A DNA stretch of 6,809 bases from GCA-2731375 sp964462145 (GTDB lineage Bacteria > Pseudomonadota > Alphaproteobacteria > GCA-2731375). The position numbers and the translations under genes are program-made. The stretch covers positions 1-6,809 of the forward strand of contig CAYWYB010000305.1 in NCBI GenBank assembly GCA_964462145.1. The letters are read 5' to 3'. Each line of letters opens with the position of its first letter. The stretch's first letter is position 1. Shown here piece by piece: positions 6,169-6,809 of this stretch. The notes beneath the pieces were generated by a model, which worked only from the letters and a program-made list of their open reading frames with translations, was not told the origin of the DNA and did not search any database.

Positions 6169-6184
6169 GCCACGGCGCTATAAA
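6156..6184 (+). promoter_or_regulatory. Probable sigma70-type promoter of rpmI-rplT
   Basis: TTGCGT (6156-6161) and TATAAA (6179-6184) are separated by an ideal 17 bp. The -10 matches the consensus at five of six positions, while the -35 keeps only the TTG core. Transcription would start near 6191, giving a leader of about 90 nt before rpmI. It lies downstream of the hydroxylase terminator, as expected for an independent housekeeping operon. Confidence 0.6.
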
Positions 6185-6210
6185 CCGCCGTTCTGAGCGG
6201 CGCGCCGGCG

Positions 6211-6248
6211 CGGGCTGAGGCCCGGGGCATGCCCGGCCGCCCTTTTTT
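6211..6248 (+). promoter_or_regulatory. GC-rich rpmI leader with terminator-like hairpin, candidate attenuator
   Basis: The leader can form an interrupted stem of 11 pairs: GGGC 6212-6215 with GCCC 6239-6242, GGCC 6219-6222 with GGCC 6235-6238, and GGG 6225-6227 with CCC 6232-6234, around a CATG loop. It is followed at once by six T (6243-6248), the layout of an intrinsic terminator. A competing hairpin uses the same bases: CGGGC 6211-6215 with GCCCG 6220-6224 around TGAG. The rpmI-rplT operon is known to be autoregulated by L20 through its leader in several bacteria, so attenuation is plausible here. Alternatively it is merely a second terminator for upstream readthrough. The structure was drawn by eye, without energy calculation. 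Confidence 0.45.
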
Positions 6249-6279
6249 ATGGCTTATCCTAACGTATAGGAGGATCGAA

Positions 6280-6477
6280 ATGCCCAAGATGAAGACCAAA
6301 TCGAGCGTGAAAAAGCGCTTTAAGCTGACCGCGTCCGGCAAGGTTCGCCGTGCCTACGCGGGTAAGCAACACGGTATGATCAAACGCACCAACAAGCAGA
6401 TCCGTAATCATCGTGGCACCACGTTGATGTCGGACGCGGATGCCAAGATCATCAAAAAATTCATGCCATACGGCTAG
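6280..6477 (+). CDS. rpmI: 50S ribosomal protein L35
   Basis: Small basic protein of 65 aa, the normal L35 length, part of the large ribosomal subunit. It shows the family signature at the N-terminus (MPKMKTKSSVKKRFK), then TASGKVRR, a lysine/arginine-rich centre, and an ending in KKFMPYG close to the usual L35 C-terminus. The start is the ATG at 6280, with TAGGAGGA at 6267-6274 as a strong ribosome binding site; the in-frame ATG at 6229 lies in the structured leader and would add 17 residues not found in L35. It is followed 17 nt later by rplT, the conserved pairing. In many bacteria infC lies directly upstream; here the upstream neighbour is accessory DNA. Confidence 0.97.
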   Translation: MPKMKTKSSVKKRFKLTASGKVRRAYAGKQHGMIKRTNKQIRNHRGTTLMSDADAKIIKKFMPYG

Positions 6478-6494
6478 GCGAGGAGATTTAGAAA

Positions 6495-6809
6495 ATGGCG
6501 CGCGTAAAACGCGGCGTGACATCTCACGCCAAACACAAAAAAGTTCTGGCTCAGGCCTCTGGCTATCAAGGCCGGCGCAAGAACACCATCCGCATTGCCA
6601 AACAGGCGGTCGAAAAAGCGGGGCAATACGCCTACCGCGACCGGCGCGTGCGCAAGCGGAATTTCCGGGCTCTGTGGATCCAGCGGATCAATGCGGCCAG
6701 CCGGGAACATGGTGTCAACTACGCCCGATTTATGAGCGGCCTCAAGGTAGCGGGCATCGAGATTGACCGGAAGGTTCTGGCCGATCTCGCTGTACGCGAG
6801 CCTGAGGCG
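6495..6809 (+). CDS. rplT: 50S ribosomal protein L20, C-terminus cut by window end
   Basis: The first 105 residues of L20, an RNA-binding protein essential early in large-subunit assembly and, in several bacteria, the autoregulator of its own operon. The conserved start MARVKRGVTSHAKHKKVL, the GRRKNTIRIAKQAVEKAGQYAYRDRR stretch (given here in outline), the KRNFRALWIQRINAA block and the late GIEIDRKVLADLAV are all recognisable. No stop is reached before the window ends; a full protein would need only about a dozen more residues. AGGAGA at 6481-6486 is the ribosome binding site, 8 nt before the ATG. Reading frame and conserved blocks are intact. Confidence 0.97.
   Translation, partial: MARVKRGVTSHAKHKKVLAQASGYQGRRKNTIRIAKQAVEKAGQYAYRDRRVRKRNFRALWIQRINAASREHGVNYARFMSGLKVAGIEIDRKVLADLAVREPEA

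Noticed and set aside
6229..6279. Upstream in-frame ATG for L35
   Set aside because: It lies in the loop of the leader hairpin, adds 17 residues foreign to L35, and the ATG at 6280 has a strong ribosome binding site.
1..6809. Insertion sequences, CRISPR arrays, tRNA genes, integrase genes
   Set aside because: No transposase or recombinase protein, regularly spaced repeats or cloverleaf-like RNA gene was seen on either strand.

Overview
The window looks like an alphaproteobacterial chromosome, possibly Rhodospirillales-like. The genes are GC-rich, the L35 and L20 sequences look alphaproteobacterial, and the hydroxylase and nitronate-oxygenase types are common in that class. This placement is inferred from protein character only. 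No rRNA or tRNA gene is present.

Layout. (1) Positions 1-1824 hold a compact mercury-resistance unit. A partial, divergent merR-type regulator gene lies on the minus strand. It is followed by a MerR-type promoter with a 19-bp spacer and a perfect 21-bp palindrome, then merF (small Hg(II) importer) and merA (mercuric reductase) overlapping by ATGA. (2) Positions 1825-6002 hold a metabolic block on the plus strand. It contains a nitronate monooxygenase-like flavoprotein, a 208-bp AT-rich gap with a 12-bp palindrome, and a two-gene molybdenum hydroxylase of the isoquinoline 1-oxidoreductase type: a 2Fe-2S subunit and a Tat-exported molybdopterin subunit. A strong intrinsic terminator closes this block. 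(3) Positions 6074-6809 hold the housekeeping ribosomal operon rpmI-rplT (L35, L20; the latter cut by the window end). It has a recognisable sigma70-like promoter and a GC-rich leader that can fold into a terminator-like hairpin.

How the parts work together. MerR would sense Hg(II) and activate merF-merA: MerF brings Hg(II) in and MerA reduces it to Hg(0). The hydroxylase pair would form a periplasmic complex that hydroxylates an N-heterocycle or oxidises an aldehyde, passing electrons to an acceptor not encoded here. The nitronate monooxygenase may belong to the same catabolic setting, but nothing proves it.

The most unusual observation is an exact 19-bp direct repeat. One copy is the last codons of merA (AKLSCC). 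The second lies 4.3 kb away, just upstream of rpmI, where it still reads in frame as a degenerate MerA C-terminus (KIAKLSCCVG-stop). The whole metabolic block sits between the two copies. This suggests either an insertion into the 3' end of a merA that once abutted rpmI, or the remains of a second merA. The second copy also runs into the -35 element of the predicted rpmI promoter.
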